NCBI GenBank assembly: GCA_029268085.1
Contig: JAJUHD010000048.1
Span: 1-14,041 of the forward strand
Direction: 5' to 3'
From: Bacillota bacterium
GTDB lineage: Bacteria > Bacillota > Clostridia > Oscillospirales > Oscillospiraceae
DNA length: 14,041 nucleotides
Of this stretch, positions 13,328-14,041 are shown one piece after another (position 1 is the stretch's first letter; every line of letters begins with the position of its first letter). Under the pieces are notes generated by a model that had not been told where the DNA came from, searched no databases, and worked only from the letters and a program-made list of their open reading frames with translations. The translations under genes were made by a program, and so were the position numbers.

Positions 13328-14041
13328 TTATCTCTTTATGATTCTCCTTGCCGCGCCGATTGCCGTCGCGAATCCGGAATACTTTGGAATTACATAGTTC
13401 AGCTTGTAAAGATTTGTAAACCCGTCATATACAATCTTCGCTATTGCTGTCTGCGAGATGCCACCCGTTATTACAACGCTTTTAACGCTGTAGCCGTTGC
13501 AGGCAAGAGCCGCGTGGGAGCCGGCGACCTCCATGACCGTGTTTACTATAGCCATTGCCCAATCGGCAGTTGTTGCGTCGTCACCGGCTTTTGCAAGGTT
13601 TGAAGCCGTCAGATCAGGCGGAAGAGTATCCGTTCCGGAGAATAGATCGTTGATAGTTATATCAACAGTCAACCTATTGCCCTGTTCAGCCAGTTCGAAC
13701 AGCTTGCGCAGGTCGGTTGTGCCGAACATTTTTTTTGAAATGCCGCGAAGTGTCCCGCTGCCTACTCCCGAACCGCCTATATGCGTATGCCTGCCGTTTT
13801 TTGAAAGAACAATTGATGTACCAGTACCTATACTTACGACGATAGTTTCGTCAAGCCCGGACAGCCATGAACCGCCTTCGCCTGTTGCCTCAATCTCAGG
13901 TACAAATACGACTTTTGCGCCAAAGCCATCGAAGCGGCATTTCTCCGCGCCTACGCCCGTAACTGCCGCAGTCTCGATTCTATCGGCTGATATATTATTC
14001 TCCTCAAGAAATTCAAGTATCAGTTCCCCTGCGGTCTTCTC
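13328..14041 (-). CDS. coaW: Type II pantothenate kinase, N-terminus cut by window edge
   Basis: The open frame continues from the ATG at 13729 back to base 14041 without a stop, so the real start is outside the window; 237 residues are visible. The enzyme phosphorylates pantothenate, the first step of CoA synthesis. Features of the type II (eukaryote-like/staphylococcal CoaW) ASKHA kinase are VPEIEATGEGG, the phosphate loop VVSIGTGTSIVLSKNG, HIGGSGVGSGTLRGISKKMFG, and the adenosine-binding VVITGGISQ near the C-terminus, followed by a YSGFATAIGAA segment. Some 30-40 residues, including the first phosphate-binding DxGGT motif, should be missing. Type I and III kinases have different motifs. 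It probably leads an operon with rsmA. Confidence 0.93.
   Translation of the reverse strand, partial: EKTAGELILEFLEENNISADRIETAAVTGVGAEKCRFDGFGAKVVFVPEIEATGEGGSWLSGLDETIVVSIGTGTSIVLSKNGRHTHIGGSGVGSGTLRGISKKMFGTTDLRKLFELAEQGNRLTVDITINDLFSGTDTLPPDLTASNLAKAGDDATTADWAMAIVNTVMEVAGSHAALACNGYSVKSVVITGGISQTAIAKIVYDGFTNLYKLNYVIPKYSGFATAIGAARRIIKR

Overview
The window reads as chromosomal DNA of a Gram-positive anaerobe of the class Clostridia (Bacillota), probably a gut lineage near Oscillospirales or Christensenellales. The evidence is a tryptophan T-box leader, a stripped-down SufC/SufB Fe-S operon followed by a TSCPD four-cysteine protein, a DUF5685 protein, strong AGGAGG-type ribosome binding sites and intrinsic terminators at most gene ends. 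The exact taxon is inference. There is no phage, transposon, CRISPR or rRNA/tRNA gene; genes are intact except for the two cut by the window edges.

Layout. (1) 1-3072, plus strand: the end of an ABC exporter, then a small membrane zinc-ribbon protein, a DUF5685 protein and a J-domain/TPR-like protein, tightly packed and closed by a terminator at 3099-3124 shared with the opposing gene. (2) 3132-4736, minus: a beta-CASP metallo-beta-lactamase-fold protein, probably an RNase. (3) 4974-6889, plus: sufC-like, sufB-like and TSCPD genes, with a divergent promoter region upstream and a symmetric terminator at 6918-6950. (4) 6952-14041, minus: gpsA, an orphan trpB with its T-box leader, proA, proB, rsmA and the 3' part of coaW.

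How the genes work together. The SufC and SufB relatives would form a minimal Fe-S assembly ATPase/scaffold with no SufD, SufS or SufU nearby. ProB and ProA perform the first two steps of proline synthesis. TrpB makes tryptophan from indole and serine and is controlled by uncharged tRNA-Trp. GpsA supplies glycerol-3-phosphate for lipids, RsmA dimethylates 16S rRNA, and CoaW starts CoA synthesis.

The most interesting material is non-coding or poorly described: a proB leader whose arms can form two mutually exclusive hairpins, one of which covers the start codon; a promoter followed directly by a 61-nt hairpin ahead of gpsA; an 18-codon ORF with a perfect Shine-Dalgarno between the T-box terminator and trpB; the minimal Suf plus TSCPD operon; and a DUF5685 protein whose two spaced aspartate motifs resemble those of all-alpha isoprenoid synthases.
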